From the NCBI RefSeq assembly GCF_950101795.1, contig NZ_CATNLZ010000032.1, forward strand, positions 1 to 64,000: 64,000 nt of DNA. The letters run 5' to 3'. The translations under genes and the position numbers were made by a program. Source of the DNA: Nocardioides sp. T2.26MG-1. GTDB lineage: Bacteria > Actinomycetota > Actinomycetes > Propionibacteriales > Nocardioidaceae. Each line of letters starts with the position of its first letter. The first letter of the stretch is position 1. Below the pieces are notes generated by a model that was not told the origin of the DNA, ran no database searches, and saw only the letters and a list, made by a program, of their open reading frames with translations. Of the stretch, positions 42,354 through 51,535 are shown piece by piece.

Positions 42354-43551
42354 GCAGGCCGGTGCCCGCGATCGTGCACTTGCCGCTGCGGGGGGCGCCA
42401 CCGTTCCAGGCCTGGCGGACGCAGGCGCGGGTTGCGAGCTGTGCCCAGTAGTTCGGGTGCAGCGACTCCTGGATGTAGTACGGGCTGCTCGACCCGGCGG
42501 TCGACACCGTGCGGATCTGGTTGATCCACTCGGTCTGGTCGACCGCGCCCGGCGACATCCAGTTGGCGATGCCCTTCTCCTCGTAGAGCCCGACGGTGTT
42601 CTCGCACAGGCGTCGGCCGTTGAACGCGGTGGACAGGTCGAGGGTGCGGGCGTTGGTGAGCCCGGAGTCGGCCACCGCCCCGAACACCGCGCCGTTGATC
42701 GTCGGCAGCGCCGAGTCGTTGGCCCAGTCGGCGTCCTTGTTCCAGAACCCGCAGCCGCCGGTGCTCTGTCGGGTGTAGCCGCTCTCGGAGTAGCGGAAGC
42801 CGGCGCCGCGGGCGATCGGGCTCGGGTAGTTCTGCACGAGCAGCGTCCACTGGGAGTCGGCGTACCCGGCGTTGCGCATCGCGGCGGCGACGTTGCGCAG
42901 CGCGGTCGTGATGCGGGCCCGGACGGCCGAGACGTTGGCGGCGGTGAAGTTCGCCTTCACCGAGCTGTCGTCGTAGCAGTAGTCCTTCCACCAGGTCGGC
43001 GAGGCGAGGAAGTCGCTCACGCAGGAGGTGACGACGTCGGCGAAGTTGAAGTCGTTGCCGCCGATCGAGACCACGACCATGCCCACCCGGTGGCTGGTGG
43101 CGAACTGCTGCAGCATCTTGGCCTGCCCCAGCTTGCCCGCTCCGAAGTCTGCGAAGTCGAGGCCGGGCTTGAAGCTGTCGCCGTCGGAGGTCGCGGTCTT
43201 CGCGCCGGAGCAGGCGAGGTTGAGGCCGTTGACCCCACCCCCGACGTACGCCTCGGCCGACTTGCTGCGGTGGCAGCGGGCGATGGTCTCGCCGGTGCCG
43301 GCGGCGTTGTCGTAGTACGCCGTCGACCCGAGCGCGTCGGCCCGGCTCGACGAGGCGTTGCTGCTGCCGGCCCAGCGGCCGGCCTCGCCGCTGATGTAGG
43401 AGTCGCCGAGGGTGACGACCCACGGGGTGCCGACCCCGGGCCCGTCGGCCTGGGCGGCCGGTGCCGGGAGGAACAGGCCGCCGATCGCGGCGGCGAGGAC
43501 GGTCAGGACGCTGAGGGTGCGGGCTCGAGCCCGAGATGTGACCACGATCAC
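42322..43551 (-). CDS. Secreted SGNH/GDSL hydrolase (lipase/esterase)
   Basis: A 409-residue exported esterase resembling Streptomyces SGNH lipases. Signal peptide: RARARTLSVLTVLAAAIGGLFLPAPAAQA, cleavage near residue 36. Block I WVVTLGDSYISGEAGRW holds the nucleophile Ser (near 51), the Gly block is NLACSGAKTAT, the Asn block is VVVSIGGNDFNFADVV, and block V ESLHPNYWAQ holds the catalytic His. Multiple cysteines suggest disulphides. GTG 43551 and GTG 43545 are both possible; the latter has TAGGTT eight bases upstream, matching the leaderless pattern. It converges with the TetR gene. Confidence 0.9.
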   Translation of the reverse strand: MIVVTSRARARTLSVLTVLAAAIGGLFLPAPAAQADGPGVGTPWVVTLGDSYISGEAGRWAGSSNASSSRADALGSTAYYDNAAGTGETIARCHRSKSAEAYVGGGVNGLNLACSGAKTATSDGDSFKPGLDFADFGAGKLGQAKMLQQFATSHRVGMVVVSIGGNDFNFADVVTSCVSDFLASPTWWKDYCYDDSSVKANFTAANVSAVRARITTALRNVAAAMRNAGYADSQWTLLVQNYPSPIARGAGFRYSESGYTRQSTGGCGFWNKDADWANDSALPTINGAVFGAVADSGLTNARTLDLSTAFNGRRLCENTVGLYEEKGIANWMSPGAVDQTEWINQIRTVSTAGSSSPYYIQESLHPNYWAQLATRACVRQAWNGGAPRSGKCTIAGTGLLNGEPRMSLN

Positions 43552-43615
43552 GCAACCTAGGGCTCCGGAGCCACCCAGCGGAAGAGGGGATTCCCTTTCC
43601 TGGGCGGGGGCGATT

Positions 43616-43633
43616 TCCCCGGTTCACCGGGGA
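43616..43633 (-). terminator. Hairpin downstream of tdk
   Basis: TCCCCGG, a four-base loop and CCGGGGA lie between the tdk stop and the start of the SGNH gene, both on the minus strand. Short but G/C-rich; no T-tract. Confidence 0.45.
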
Positions 43634-43641
43634 GATCCGAC

Positions 43642-44295
43642 TCAGCCGAACGGCAGCGGCTCCGGCGCGAGCGAGACCGCCTTGGCGCGGGCGGCGGTCA
43701 GGCGGCGGCGATGGTGCTGGCGGCAGAGCACCTCGTAGGCCACGTCGGCCGGGGGCTGGTCGACGGCGTCGACGTCGCCGACGACGATCACCTCGCCCTC
43801 GACGACCATCGCGCCGTTCTCGGTGCGGGCGTTGTGAGTGGCGCGCTTGCCGCACCAGCACAGCGCCTCGACCTGCAGCACGTTCATCCGGTCGGCGAGC
43901 TCGACCAGCCGGGCGCTGCCCTCGAACAGCTGGGTGCGGAAGTCGGTGAGGATCCCGAACGCGAACACGTCGATCTGCAGTTCGTCGACGATCTTGGCGA
44001 GCTGGTCGATCTGGTCGCGGGTGTAGAACTGCGCCTCGTCGCAGATCAGGTAGTCGATCCGGCCGCCGCGGGTGAGCGAGTCGACGACGTAGCGCCAGAA
44101 GTCGAACTCCTGGTCGACCTCGAGCGCCTCGTGGGTCAGGCCCAGCCGGCTGGACACCGTCGCCTGGCCGGCGCGGTCGTGGGTGGTGAACAGCCGGCCC
44201 ACCCGCCCGCGTGCCGAGTGGTTGTGGTTGGTCTGGAGCGCCAGCGTCGACTTGCCGGAGTCCATGGTGCCGGTGAAGAAGTGCAGTTCAGCCAC
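43642..44295 (-). CDS. tdk: Thymidine kinase (type II)
   Basis: A 217-residue type II thymidine kinase that phosphorylates thymidine for salvage. P-loop FTGTMDSGKSTLALQ near residues 7-21, DEAQFYTRDQIDQL near 88-101 with catalytic Glu, the lasso region TDFRTQLFEGSARLVELAD, and zinc ligands CWCGKRATHNAR near 144-155 plus a C-terminal CRQHH. GTG start at 44295 has CAGGAT seven bases upstream on the minus strand, so it is probably leaderless. It is divergent from the sulfurtransferase. Its ARAKAVSLAPEPLPFG C-terminal tail is disordered. Confidence 0.94.
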   Translation of the reverse strand: MAELHFFTGTMDSGKSTLALQTNHNHSARGRVGRLFTTHDRAGQATVSSRLGLTHEALEVDQEFDFWRYVVDSLTRGGRIDYLICDEAQFYTRDQIDQLAKIVDELQIDVFAFGILTDFRTQLFEGSARLVELADRMNVLQVEALCWCGKRATHNARTENGAMVVEGEVIVVGDVDAVDQPPADVAYEVLCRQHHRRRLTAARAKAVSLAPEPLPFG

Positions 44296-44339
44296 GGGGC
44301 GAATCCTGTCACGCCGGTCCGCTCCGCCAGGATGGGCTC

Positions 44340-45158
44340 ATGGTCTCCCCGCTGATCTCCGCCGACGAGCTCGCCGCCGACCTCGCTGCCGGGCCGAGCT
44401 CGGTCACGGTCCTCGACGTGCGCTACCGGATGGGCGGCCCGGGCGGCCGCGCCGAGTTCGAGGCCGGGCACGTGCCCGCAGCGGCGTACGTCGACCTCGA
44501 CGCCGACCTGGCCGCACCCCCGGGCGCCGGCGGGCGGCACCCGCTCCCGAGCACTGCGGCCTTCCAGTCCGCGATGCGGCGGGTGGGGGTCCGCGACGAC
44601 CGACCCGTGGTCGTGTACGACGACTGGTCCGGCCTCGCCGCCGGCCGAGCGTGGTGGCTGCTGCGCTACCACGGCCACCAGGACGTCCGGCTGCTCGACG
44701 GCGCCTGGCCGGCGTGGGTGGCGTCCGGGGGAGCGGTCCAGGCCGTCACCGTGCCTCCCGAGCCGGGCGACTTCACCGCCCGCCCCGGCGCGCTGCCGGT
44801 CGTCGAGGCGGACGGCGTGCTCGACGTACCCGTGCTCGTCGACGCCCGCGCCCTCGAGCGCTACCGCGGCGAGGTCGAGCCGATCGACCCGGTCGCGGGC
44901 CACATCCCGGGGGCGGTCAACGTGCCGACGACGACGAACCTGCGCGCGGACGGTCGGTTCCGCAGCCCCGAGGAGCTGCGCGCGCTGTACGCCGCTGCTG
45001 GGGTGAGCGGCGACGAGGACGTGGCGGTCTACTGCGGGTCCGGGGTCACCGCCGTGCACGACATCGTGGCGCTCGAGGTGGCCGGGATCCGGGCCGCGCT
45101 CTACCCGGGCAGCTGGTCGGGCTGGATCACCGACCCGAGCCGTCCCGTGGAGCGTTGA
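44340..45158 (+). CDS. Sulfurtransferase, tandem rhodanese (SseA-like)
   Basis: A 272-residue protein of two rhodanese domains. The N-terminal, inactive domain (5-130) has VTVLDVRYRMGGPGGRAEFEAGHVPAAAYVDLD. The C-terminal, active domain (150-265) carries the catalytic loop YCGSGVTAVH with Cys near 236. Length and CRUCIAL-type loop CGSGVT agree with thiosulfate or 3-mercaptopyruvate sulfurtransferases (loop CGSGVTA is typical of the latter). The ATG follows CAGGAT (44328-44333) by six bases, leaderless pattern. The TGA is inside the terminator at 45154-45186. Confidence 0.93.
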   Translation: MVSPLISADELAADLAAGPSSVTVLDVRYRMGGPGGRAEFEAGHVPAAAYVDLDADLAAPPGAGGRHPLPSTAAFQSAMRRVGVRDDRPVVVYDDWSGLAAGRAWWLLRYHGHQDVRLLDGAWPAWVASGGAVQAVTVPPEPGDFTARPGALPVVEADGVLDVPVLVDARALERYRGEVEPIDPVAGHIPGAVNVPTTTNLRADGRFRSPEELRALYAAAGVSGDEDVAVYCGSGVTAVHDIVALEVAGIRAALYPGSWSGWITDPSRPVER

Positions 45159-45186
45159 CCCGCCCGAAAGTTTCGGGCGGGTCGAC
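45154..45186. terminator. Bidirectional intrinsic terminator, near-copy of 1097-1129
   Basis: GTTGACCCGCCCGAAA, one-base loop, then TTTCGGGCGGGTCGAC. It contains the sulfurtransferase stop and lies between convergent genes. It differs from 1097-1129 at two positions. Confidence 0.85.
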
Positions 45187-45191
45187 GTCGT

Positions 45192-47180
45192 CTACCAGTG
45201 CACGCCCTTGAACATCCTCGCCAGCATGATCTGCTCCGACTCACGGCCGCCGCCGACCTCGCCCTTCGCGGCCGCCGAGTCGGGGAACACGTGGTAGGCC
45301 ATGTTGAGCACCCGGAACGCCAGCTTGGGGGTCAGCGTGTGGGCGATCGCCCCGGCGTTGCCGAGCGCGGTGTTGATCTCGTGCGGCCGCTCCACCATCG
45401 CCTCGATGACCAGGTCGGCCGCCTGCGCCGGTGAGATCGTGGGGAACTTGTCGTAGAGCTTGGTGGGCGCGATCATCGGCGTCCGCACCAGCGGCATGTG
45501 GATGTTCGTGAACGTGATGCCGTCGCCGAACAGCTCGGACGAGACCACGTTGCTCCACGAGTCGAGCGCGGCCTTGGAGGCGACGTACGCCGAGAACCGC
45601 GGCGGGTTGGTCTGCACCCCGATCGACGACACGTTGACGACGTGGCCGCCGCGGTTGGCACGCATCGCGGGCACCAGGCCCATCACCAGCCGGACCGCGC
45701 CGAAGTAGTTGAGCTGCATGGTGCGCTCGAAGTCGTGGAACCGGTCCTGGGAGAGTCGCAGCGAGCGCCGGATGGACCGGCCGGCGTTGTTGACGACGTA
45801 GTCGATCGACGGCAGCTCGGCGGTGAGGGTCTCGCAGAGCGCGTCGATGGCCTCGAGGTCGGAGAGGTCGCAGGGCTGTACGACGGCGGTGCCGCCGCGG
45901 GCCTCGATCAGCTCGCGGAGCTCGTCGAGCTTCTCCTTGCCACGGGCCACCAGCACCGGCGTGCCGCCCGCCTGGGCGACCTTGAGCGCGGTGACCTTGC
46001 CGATCCCCGACGAGGCGCCGGTGACCACGACGTACCGGCCCTGCAGCTTGTCGCGCACCCGCGGGTCCCGGCCGGTCGACTCGTCGAGGTGCTCCTCCCA
46101 GTAGGTCCACAGCGTCCGGGCGTAGGACTCCAGGTCGGGGACACCGATGCCGGAGCCCGCGAGCGCCTGCTCGGTGCGGCGCGAGTCGAAGACCGCGGTG
46201 AACGACGTGTGGGCCAGCACCTCGGCCGGGATGCCCACGCGGCTGGTCACCAGGTCGAGTGCCGACTGCACGGCGCCGTTGCCGGCCAGGGTGTTGAGGA
46301 TCCCGGCGGGGGTCAGGGCCCTGGGGAGATAGCGGGTCATCCCGCGGTCGATGGGGGTGGCGAACCGGGGCGCGCCCGCGGCCGCGCAGAACGCGTTGAC
46401 CATGTCGACCACCGGCTGCGGCTCGGGGTTGACCAGGTGGAAGGCCTCGCCGTCGCGGTCGGGCAGGTGCGCGATGTGGTCCATGGCGGCCGCGACGTAG
46501 TCGACCGGCACCACGTTGGTGTCGCCGAGGTCGAGGCCGATCAGCGGCAGCCACGACGGCAGCCGGTCGCGCATCATCTTCATCGCGCCGAAGAAGTAGT
46601 AGGGGCCGTCGACCTTGTCCATCTCGCCGGTGTCGGAGGCGCCGACGACGACCGCGGGGCGGTAGACCCGCCAGGGGACGCCTCCCTCCTCGCGCACGAT
46701 GCGCTCGGACTCGTGCTTCGTCCGGTGGTACGCCGAGGGCAGGTGCTGCCCCTCGTCGAACATCGACTCGTCGAACCGGCCGCGGTGCTCGCCTGCCGCC
46801 GCGACGGAGGAGACGTGGTGGAGGCAGCCGACGTCCAGCGCCTCGGCGAGCGCCAGCGCGTTGCGGGTGCCACCGACGTTGAGCGTCTCGTTGGTCTGGT
46901 CGTCGGCGGTCATGTCGTAGATCGCCGCGAGGTGGAAGAAGTGGTCGACGTCGCCCCGGTGCGCCTTCACCCAGGCGGGGTCGACGCCGAGGGCGTCCGT
47001 CGACAGGTCGCCGACCACCGGGACCACCCGGTCGGTGTCCCAGCGCGAGATCAGCGCCTCCATCCGGTGCAGCGACCCCTCACGGACCAGCACGAAGACG
47101 TCGCCCTCGCGGTGGTCGAGCAGCTCCCGGACCAGGTGCCGACCGATGAACCCTGTGGCCCCCGTCACGAAGTACGACAT
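45192..47180 (-). CDS. Two-domain SDR, fatty acyl-CoA reductase-like
   Basis: A 662-residue fusion of an extended and a classical short-chain dehydrogenase. The N-terminal extended SDR (1-365) starts YFVTGATGFIGRHLVREL and has the YHRTK active-site pair near 150. The C-terminal classical SDR (about 375-650) has VVTGASSGIGKVTAL, NNAGRSIRRS and the YVASKAALDSW active site. This architecture and length match Marinobacter fatty-alcohol-forming acyl-CoA reductase and mycobacterial AcrA1 (Rv3391). It could make fatty alcohols or aldehydes, as for wax esters. TAGCCT seven bases upstream of the ATG indicates a leaderless start. No wax synthase gene is in the window. Confidence 0.88.
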   Translation of the reverse strand: MSYFVTGATGFIGRHLVRELLDHREGDVFVLVREGSLHRMEALISRWDTDRVVPVVGDLSTDALGVDPAWVKAHRGDVDHFFHLAAIYDMTADDQTNETLNVGGTRNALALAEALDVGCLHHVSSVAAAGEHRGRFDESMFDEGQHLPSAYHRTKHESERIVREEGGVPWRVYRPAVVVGASDTGEMDKVDGPYYFFGAMKMMRDRLPSWLPLIGLDLGDTNVVPVDYVAAAMDHIAHLPDRDGEAFHLVNPEPQPVVDMVNAFCAAAGAPRFATPIDRGMTRYLPRALTPAGILNTLAGNGAVQSALDLVTSRVGIPAEVLAHTSFTAVFDSRRTEQALAGSGIGVPDLESYARTLWTYWEEHLDESTGRDPRVRDKLQGRYVVVTGASSGIGKVTALKVAQAGGTPVLVARGKEKLDELRELIEARGGTAVVQPCDLSDLEAIDALCETLTAELPSIDYVVNNAGRSIRRSLRLSQDRFHDFERTMQLNYFGAVRLVMGLVPAMRANRGGHVVNVSSIGVQTNPPRFSAYVASKAALDSWSNVVSSELFGDGITFTNIHMPLVRTPMIAPTKLYDKFPTISPAQAADLVIEAMVERPHEINTALGNAGAIAHTLTPKLAFRVLNMAYHVFPDSAAAKGEVGGGRESEQIMLARMFKGVHW

Positions 47181-47230
47181 GCGGGGGAGGCTACCTGCGG
47201 GTGGCGGCCGTGGACAGGGCCGCGGCGGGG

Positions 47231-48190
47231 CTACTCCTGCTTGCCGCCGCCGAACATGATCTCGTCCCAGCTCGGCACCGAGGCGCGGCCGCGGGTCTTC
47301 TTCACCGGGCGGCGGCTCGGCGGCTCGTGGTCGTGCTGCCCGGGCTCGGGCGCGGCGGTCTCGGGGGCCGGCTCGCCGCCGTGCAGGTCGTCCTCGGCCT
47401 CGGCCTGCGTGGCCTCCTCGCGCAGCCCGGCGTCCTCGGCGACGACGGCGGGGTCGGTGAGCGGCTCGTCGTCGAGGAACGCCTCGACGGGCTGCTCGGA
47501 GACCAGGCCGATCGCGTCCTCGCCGAGGGGGAGCTCCTGGTCGAGCTCTCCGACCGCGCTCAGCCGGCGCTGCCGGGCGTGGCGCAGGTCGTCGTGCGCG
47601 GGCGCCGCGACCGCCACCGCCTCGCCCACCAGCCACCGGGCGTCCTCGTTGTCGAGGGTGACGTAGTTGCCGGGGGCGTCGAAGGTCAGCTCCGCCGTGC
47701 CGCTGCGCTCGGGGGAGGAGTACGTCGCGATCAGCGACCAGCGCCCGTCCTCGCGGCGCCAGGCGTCCCACTTGATCGTGTCCGGGTCGACGTTGGCGGA
47801 CCGCAGGTGGCTCGCCGCGGCGTCGCCGAGGGTGCGGGTGCCGCTCCCGGCCTGGCCGCCGTCGGTGCGGCGTACGGACGAGCGCTGCGCGCGCTCCGCG
47901 ACGTGCTGGCGCTCGGCGAGCACGGGGGCGGCGAAGGCCATGATCTTGTCCACCGACGTCTGGGCTGCCTGTGCCACCGCCTCGGGGGTCTCCCCGGCGC
48001 GGATCCTGGCCTGGATGTCGCGGGGGCGGAGGGCACTGTCCATCTTGGTCTCCAATCGGCGGGTCGGATCCCCGCGCACTGCGGCCCGAAGGCGCTCATC
48101 GATGTCGAGGGTGTGCTCGACGCCGTCGTCGTCGACCAGGCGCAGGCGCTTCCCGCCATCGCTCACTCCGGCGAGCGTGAGGTGCGCCAT
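47231..48190 (-). CDS. sepH: Septation protein SepH (DUF3071)
   Basis: A 319-residue actinobacterial cell-division protein. The N-terminal DUF3071 domain (residues 1-170) starts MAHLTLAGVSDGGKRLRLVDDDG and contains a helix-turn-helix-like segment RPRDIQARIRAGETPEAVAQ. A disordered acidic linker follows. The C-terminal conserved motif PSWDEIMFGGG is characteristic of SepH, which binds and stimulates FtsZ assembly. AAGGAG lies nine bases before the ATG, so unlike many neighbours it has a normal leader. It is divergent from the TRIC-family gene. Confidence 0.9.
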   Translation of the reverse strand: MAHLTLAGVSDGGKRLRLVDDDGVEHTLDIDERLRAAVRGDPTRRLETKMDSALRPRDIQARIRAGETPEAVAQAAQTSVDKIMAFAAPVLAERQHVAERAQRSSVRRTDGGQAGSGTRTLGDAAASHLRSANVDPDTIKWDAWRREDGRWSLIATYSSPERSGTAELTFDAPGNYVTLDNEDARWLVGEAVAVAAPAHDDLRHARQRRLSAVGELDQELPLGEDAIGLVSEQPVEAFLDDEPLTDPAVVAEDAGLREEATQAEAEDDLHGGEPAPETAAPEPGQHDHEPPSRRPVKKTRGRASVPSWDEIMFGGGKQE

Positions 48191-48298
48191 CGGTGGTCGA
48201 GCTCCTTGTCCCATCGTCGTTGCGTCTTCGGTGCGCCGAGCCTACGCCAGCGGGGGGCCGGTCGCCGGGATCGTCGCGGCGTGCCCCGGCCGCCGTAC

Positions 48299-48304
48299 TA
48301 GCCT
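48299..48304 (+). promoter_or_regulatory. -10 element of the leaderless TRIC-family gene
   Basis: TAGCCT ends six bases before GTG 48311. The same box precedes the kimA-like and SDR genes at similar spacing. Confidence 0.45.
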
Positions 48305-48310
48305 CCTGGA

Positions 48311-48946
48311 GTGCCCTCCACCGAACCGTCCACGACCCTGGTCGTCCTCGACCTGGTGGGCATCACCGTGTTCGCGATCACCGGGGCGCTGGTCGCCGTC
48401 CGCAAGGGGCTGGACGTGTTCGGCGTCCTGGTGCTGGCCGGTACGACGGGCCTCGGCGGCGGCTTCCTGCGCGACGTGCTCATCGACGCGACGCCGCCGG
48501 CCGCGCTGGAGGACTGGCGCTACCTGGTGGTGCCCGTGGTCGCGGGGACGGTGTCGTTCTTCTACCACCCGGTGCTCGGCCGGGTGGAGCGCTCGGTCAA
48601 CGTGCTCGACGCGTTCGGGCTCGGGCTGTTCTGCGTCACCGGTGCGCTCAAGGCGATGGACTACGGGCTCGGCCCGGCGCCGGCGGCGCTGATGGGGATG
48701 GTCACCGGCATCGGCGGCGGCGTGATCCGCGACCTGCTGGCCGGCCGCGTGCCCGCGGTCTTCCGCGGCGAGCTCTACGCCACCCCGGCCCTGGCCGGCG
48801 CGGTCGTTGTGGTCGCCGGCACCCACCTCGACCTGCCGCTCGGGGTGGTCGTGGTCGCCGGCGGGGGCCTGTGCACCGTCTGGCGGCTGCTCGCGATCTG
48901 GCGGCACTGGCAGGCGCCGATCGCCACGGGGTCGGCGAGCGTCTGA
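48311..48946 (+). CDS. Trimeric intracellular cation channel family protein (UPF0126/YadS type)
   Basis: A 211-residue membrane protein of about seven helices built from two repeats. VLDLVGITVFAITGALVAVRKGLDVFGVLVLAGTTGLGGGFLRDVLID (repeat 1) and LDAFGLGLFCVTGALKAMDYGLGPAPAALMGMVTGIGGGVIRDLLAG (repeat 2) each carry the GGGxxRD motif of the TRIC family. Prokaryotic TRIC proteins form trimeric monovalent cation channels, though the physiological substrate in bacteria is debated. The motif lengths quoted are spread over residues 12-60 and 97-145. Leaderless GTG start. It converges with the lactone oxidase gene. Confidence 0.9.
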   Translation: MPSTEPSTTLVVLDLVGITVFAITGALVAVRKGLDVFGVLVLAGTTGLGGGFLRDVLIDATPPAALEDWRYLVVPVVAGTVSFFYHPVLGRVERSVNVLDAFGLGLFCVTGALKAMDYGLGPAPAALMGMVTGIGGGVIRDLLAGRVPAVFRGELYATPALAGAVVVVAGTHLDLPLGVVVVAGGGLCTVWRLLAIWRHWQAPIATGSASV

Positions 48947-48953
48947 GCGGGCC

Positions 48954-50258
48954 TCAGTCGCCCAGCACCCGCCGCAGGTAGGGGTTCGCGAACACCCGGT
49001 CGGGGTCGAGCTTGTCCCGCAGGGCGAGGAACTCCTCGAAGCGGGGGTACGCCGGGGCCAGGTCGGCGGCGGACCGGGTGTGCACCTTGCCCCAGTGGGG
49101 CCGCCCGTCGTGGGCGCGCAGGATCGGCTCGAGCAGCGCGAAGTACGCGAGGTGGTCGACGTCGCGGTGGGTGTGGAACGCCAGGTAGAGCGAGTCGCGG
49201 CCCGACGAGGTCGACAGCGGGATGTCGTCGGCGGGGGTCACCCGGATCTCGACGGGGAACGTGATCCGCAGGTCGGAGGCGTCGATCGCCGCCCGGCACT
49301 CCCGCAGCGCAGCGAGACCCGCGGACCGCGGGACGGCGTACTCCATCTCCCGGAACACCACGCCCCGCGGCGAGATGAAGACCCGGTGGGCGACGTCGCT
49401 GTAGGTGCGCGCGGACAACAGCCGGCTGGAGACCTGGTTGAAGGACGGGATGATCGCGGGCACCCGGTTGGTCACCCGGTTGAGCGCGCCGAAGAGGTGG
49501 TTGGAGAGGAACTCGTCGTCCCACCAGTACCGCAGCCGTGACAGCGGCGAGGTCTCGGAGGGGTCGACGTCGAGCCGGTCGTTGGTCTTGGTGAGCATCC
49601 GGTCGGTGTGCGGGAACCAGTACGTGTCGACGTGGTGGTGCTCGGCGATCCGCTGGTCGAACCCGTCCAGCGCCTCGTCCCAGCCCATCGGGCTCTCGGT
49701 GGCCTCGAGGACGAACAGCGGCTCGACGCGGAACGTCAGCGTCGTGAGCACGCCGAGCGCGCCGAGCCCGACCCGGGCCGTCTCGAGGATCTCGGGGTTC
49801 TCGGTCTCGGTGGCGGTGACGACCTCACCGGTGCCGGTGACCAGTGTCAGCCCGCAGATCTGCGCCGACAGCGACGCGGCCACCCCGCCGGTGCCGTGGG
49901 TGCCGGTCGAGGTGGCGCCGGCCAGGGTCTGCTCGGCGATGTCGCCCATGTTGTGCAGGCTCAGCCCGAGCGCCTCGAGCTGCCGGTTGAGCTCCTTGAG
50001 CTGGGTGCCGGCCAGCGCGGTCACCGTCATCGCGTCCCGGTCGACCGCGACGATCCCGCCGAGGTGGGTGGGGCGCAGCACCGTGTGCTCAGGCGCGGAG
50101 ATCGCGGTGAAGCTGTGGCCGGTGCCGACCATCTTCAGGGTGGTGCCCTCGGACCTGGCCCGCTCGACCGCGGCCACGATCGCCGCGGTGTCCGCCGGCT
50201 CCTCGACCCTGGCCGGCCGCGCCGACTCGATCCCCGCCCAGTTGCTCCACTCGCTCAC
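48954..50258 (-). CDS. FAD-linked sugar-lactone oxidase (D-arabinono-1,4-lactone oxidase family)
   Basis: A 434-residue VAO-family flavoprotein. The FAD-binding domain has [12 protein letters not shown] near residues 43-54, in which the His is the usual covalent FAD site, and [14 protein letters not shown] near 110-123. The ALO domain includes [10 protein letters not shown] near 390 and the C-terminal [18 protein letters not shown]. Homologues oxidise L-gulono- or D-arabinono-lactone or other polyols using oxygen. The GTG overlaps the MFS stop by four bases, but TAGGGT six bases upstream of the GTG suggests it also has its own leaderless promoter inside the MFS gene. Confidence 0.92.
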   Translation of the reverse strand: MSEWSNWAGIESARPARVEEPADTAAIVAAVERARSEGTTLKMVGTGHSFTAISAPEHTVLRPTHLGGIVAVDRDAMTVTALAGTQLKELNRQLEALGLSLHNMGDIAEQTLAGATSTGTHGTGGVAASLSAQICGLTLVTGTGEVVTATETENPEILETARVGLGALGVLTTLTFRVEPLFVLEATESPMGWDEALDGFDQRIAEHHHVDTYWFPHTDRMLTKTNDRLDVDPSETSPLSRLRYWWDDEFLSNHLFGALNRVTNRVPAIIPSFNQVSSRLLSARTYSDVAHRVFISPRGVVFREMEYAVPRSAGLAALRECRAAIDASDLRITFPVEIRVTPADDIPLSTSSGRDSLYLAFHTHRDVDHLAYFALLEPILRAHDGRPHWGKVHTRSAADLAPAYPRFEEFLALRDKLDPDRVFANPYLRRVLGD

Positions 50259-51466
50259 GGCGCGACCCTAGTGGCTTCCGGGACCGCCGTCCGGCGCTCT
50301 CGGGGCAACGCCTGCGCCGCCACGGCGGCGACCAGTCCGGCACCGACCGAGACGAGGTACGCCGCGGACGCGCCCTGGTGGTCGACCACGAGACCACTGA
50401 GCGTGGCCCCCGGCGCGACGCCCGCGACCAGGCCGGTCTGCATGATCGCCATGCCCTCGGTGAGCCGGCCGGCCGGCACCGTCGCCTCGGTGAGCGACAT
50501 GGTCGCGATCATCGTCGGGGCGATCGCGAAGCCGGCGACGAACAGCGTCAGACCCATGAGCGGGATCGACCCCACGAAGTAGAGCGGCATCATCGCGCAG
50601 GCCATCGCGAGCGCGCCCCAGCGCACCCGCACCGACGGGCCGTTCCGCCACGGGACCGCGCCGGAGAGGATGCCGGCGGTGAGGCTGCCGAGGGCCCACA
50701 GCGCCAGCAGCCCGCCCGACCAGGACTTGTGGCCGTGCTCGTCCGCGAACGCCACGGTGGTGACCTCGGCGGCGCCGAACAGCACCCCGAGCGCCGCGCA
50801 CACCACGGCCAGCGCGACCACCGTGCGCCAGGGCATGCCCGGGCGCGGGCCCGAGGTCGCCGACCGCGGGTGCGGGGGCGGCTCGGTGGCGTACTGGGCG
50901 GTGAACGCCAGCGTGCCGGCCACACAGGCCACGATGCCGACGGCGAGCCCGGCGACCGGGTGCCAGGCGGTCGCGAGCAGGGTGACCAGGATCGGGCCGA
51001 GGATGAACACGGCCTCGTCGACCACGGCCTCCAGCGCGTAGGCGGTCTGCACGTCGGCGGGCCGGTCGAGCACGTAGGACCATCGCGCGCGCACGCACGA
51101 GCCGACCTGGGGCAGCAGCGCGCCGCCGACGGCGGCGAACACGTACGACGTCCCGATCGGCCAGTCGGCCTGCACCGAGACCACCAGCAGCGCGATCGCG
51201 ACGCCGAACCCGATGCTCGCCGTGCTGAGCACCCGCGCCTGGCCGAGCTTGTCGAGCAGCCGGCCCTGCAGGATCGCGAAGCCCGCGTTGGCGAGCATGT
51301 ACGCGGCCGACACGGCCCCGGCGACGCCGTACCGCCCGGTCGCGGCGGAGACGAGCAGCACGATGCCGAGGCCGACCATCGAGATCGGGAGCCGCGCGAA
51401 CAGGCCGGCGACGGAGAACCGCAGAGCGCCGGGCCGAGCGAGAATCCGGCGGTAGGTCGTGAGCAT
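50255..51466 (-). CDS. MFS transporter
   Basis: A 403-residue 12-helix major facilitator. [58 protein letters not shown] at the N-terminus (residues 22-80; several motifs) includes the TM2-3 loop RLLDKLGQ in place of motif A. The last helices carry [21 protein letters not shown]. Similar to actinobacterial efflux MFS of unknown substrate. TACGCT lies seven bases before the ATG. It is coupled to the lactone oxidase downstream by a GTGA overlap, so it could export or import a substrate of that enzyme. Confidence 0.88.
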   Translation of the reverse strand: MLTTYRRILARPGALRFSVAGLFARLPISMVGLGIVLLVSAATGRYGVAGAVSAAYMLANAGFAILQGRLLDKLGQARVLSTASIGFGVAIALLVVSVQADWPIGTSYVFAAVGGALLPQVGSCVRARWSYVLDRPADVQTAYALEAVVDEAVFILGPILVTLLATAWHPVAGLAVGIVACVAGTLAFTAQYATEPPPHPRSATSGPRPGMPWRTVVALAVVCAALGVLFGAAEVTTVAFADEHGHKSWSGGLLALWALGSLTAGILSGAVPWRNGPSVRVRWGALAMACAMMPLYFVGSIPLMGLTLFVAGFAIAPTMIATMSLTEATVPAGRLTEGMAIMQTGLVAGVAPGATLSGLVVDHQGASAAYLVSVGAGLVAAVAAQALPRERRTAVPEATRVAP

Positions 51467-51523
51467 CGCGAGGAGCGTATTGCTGCGGGCACACCGGCCA
51501 CGAATCGTTATCGCGCCCTTCCC

Positions 51524-51529
51524 TACGAT
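51524..51529 (+). promoter_or_regulatory. -10 element of the leaderless hemH
   Basis: TACGAT followed by six bases and ATG 51536, with no Shine-Dalgarno. Transcription would begin at the A of the start codon. Confidence 0.5.
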
Positions 51530-51535
51530 GAACGC

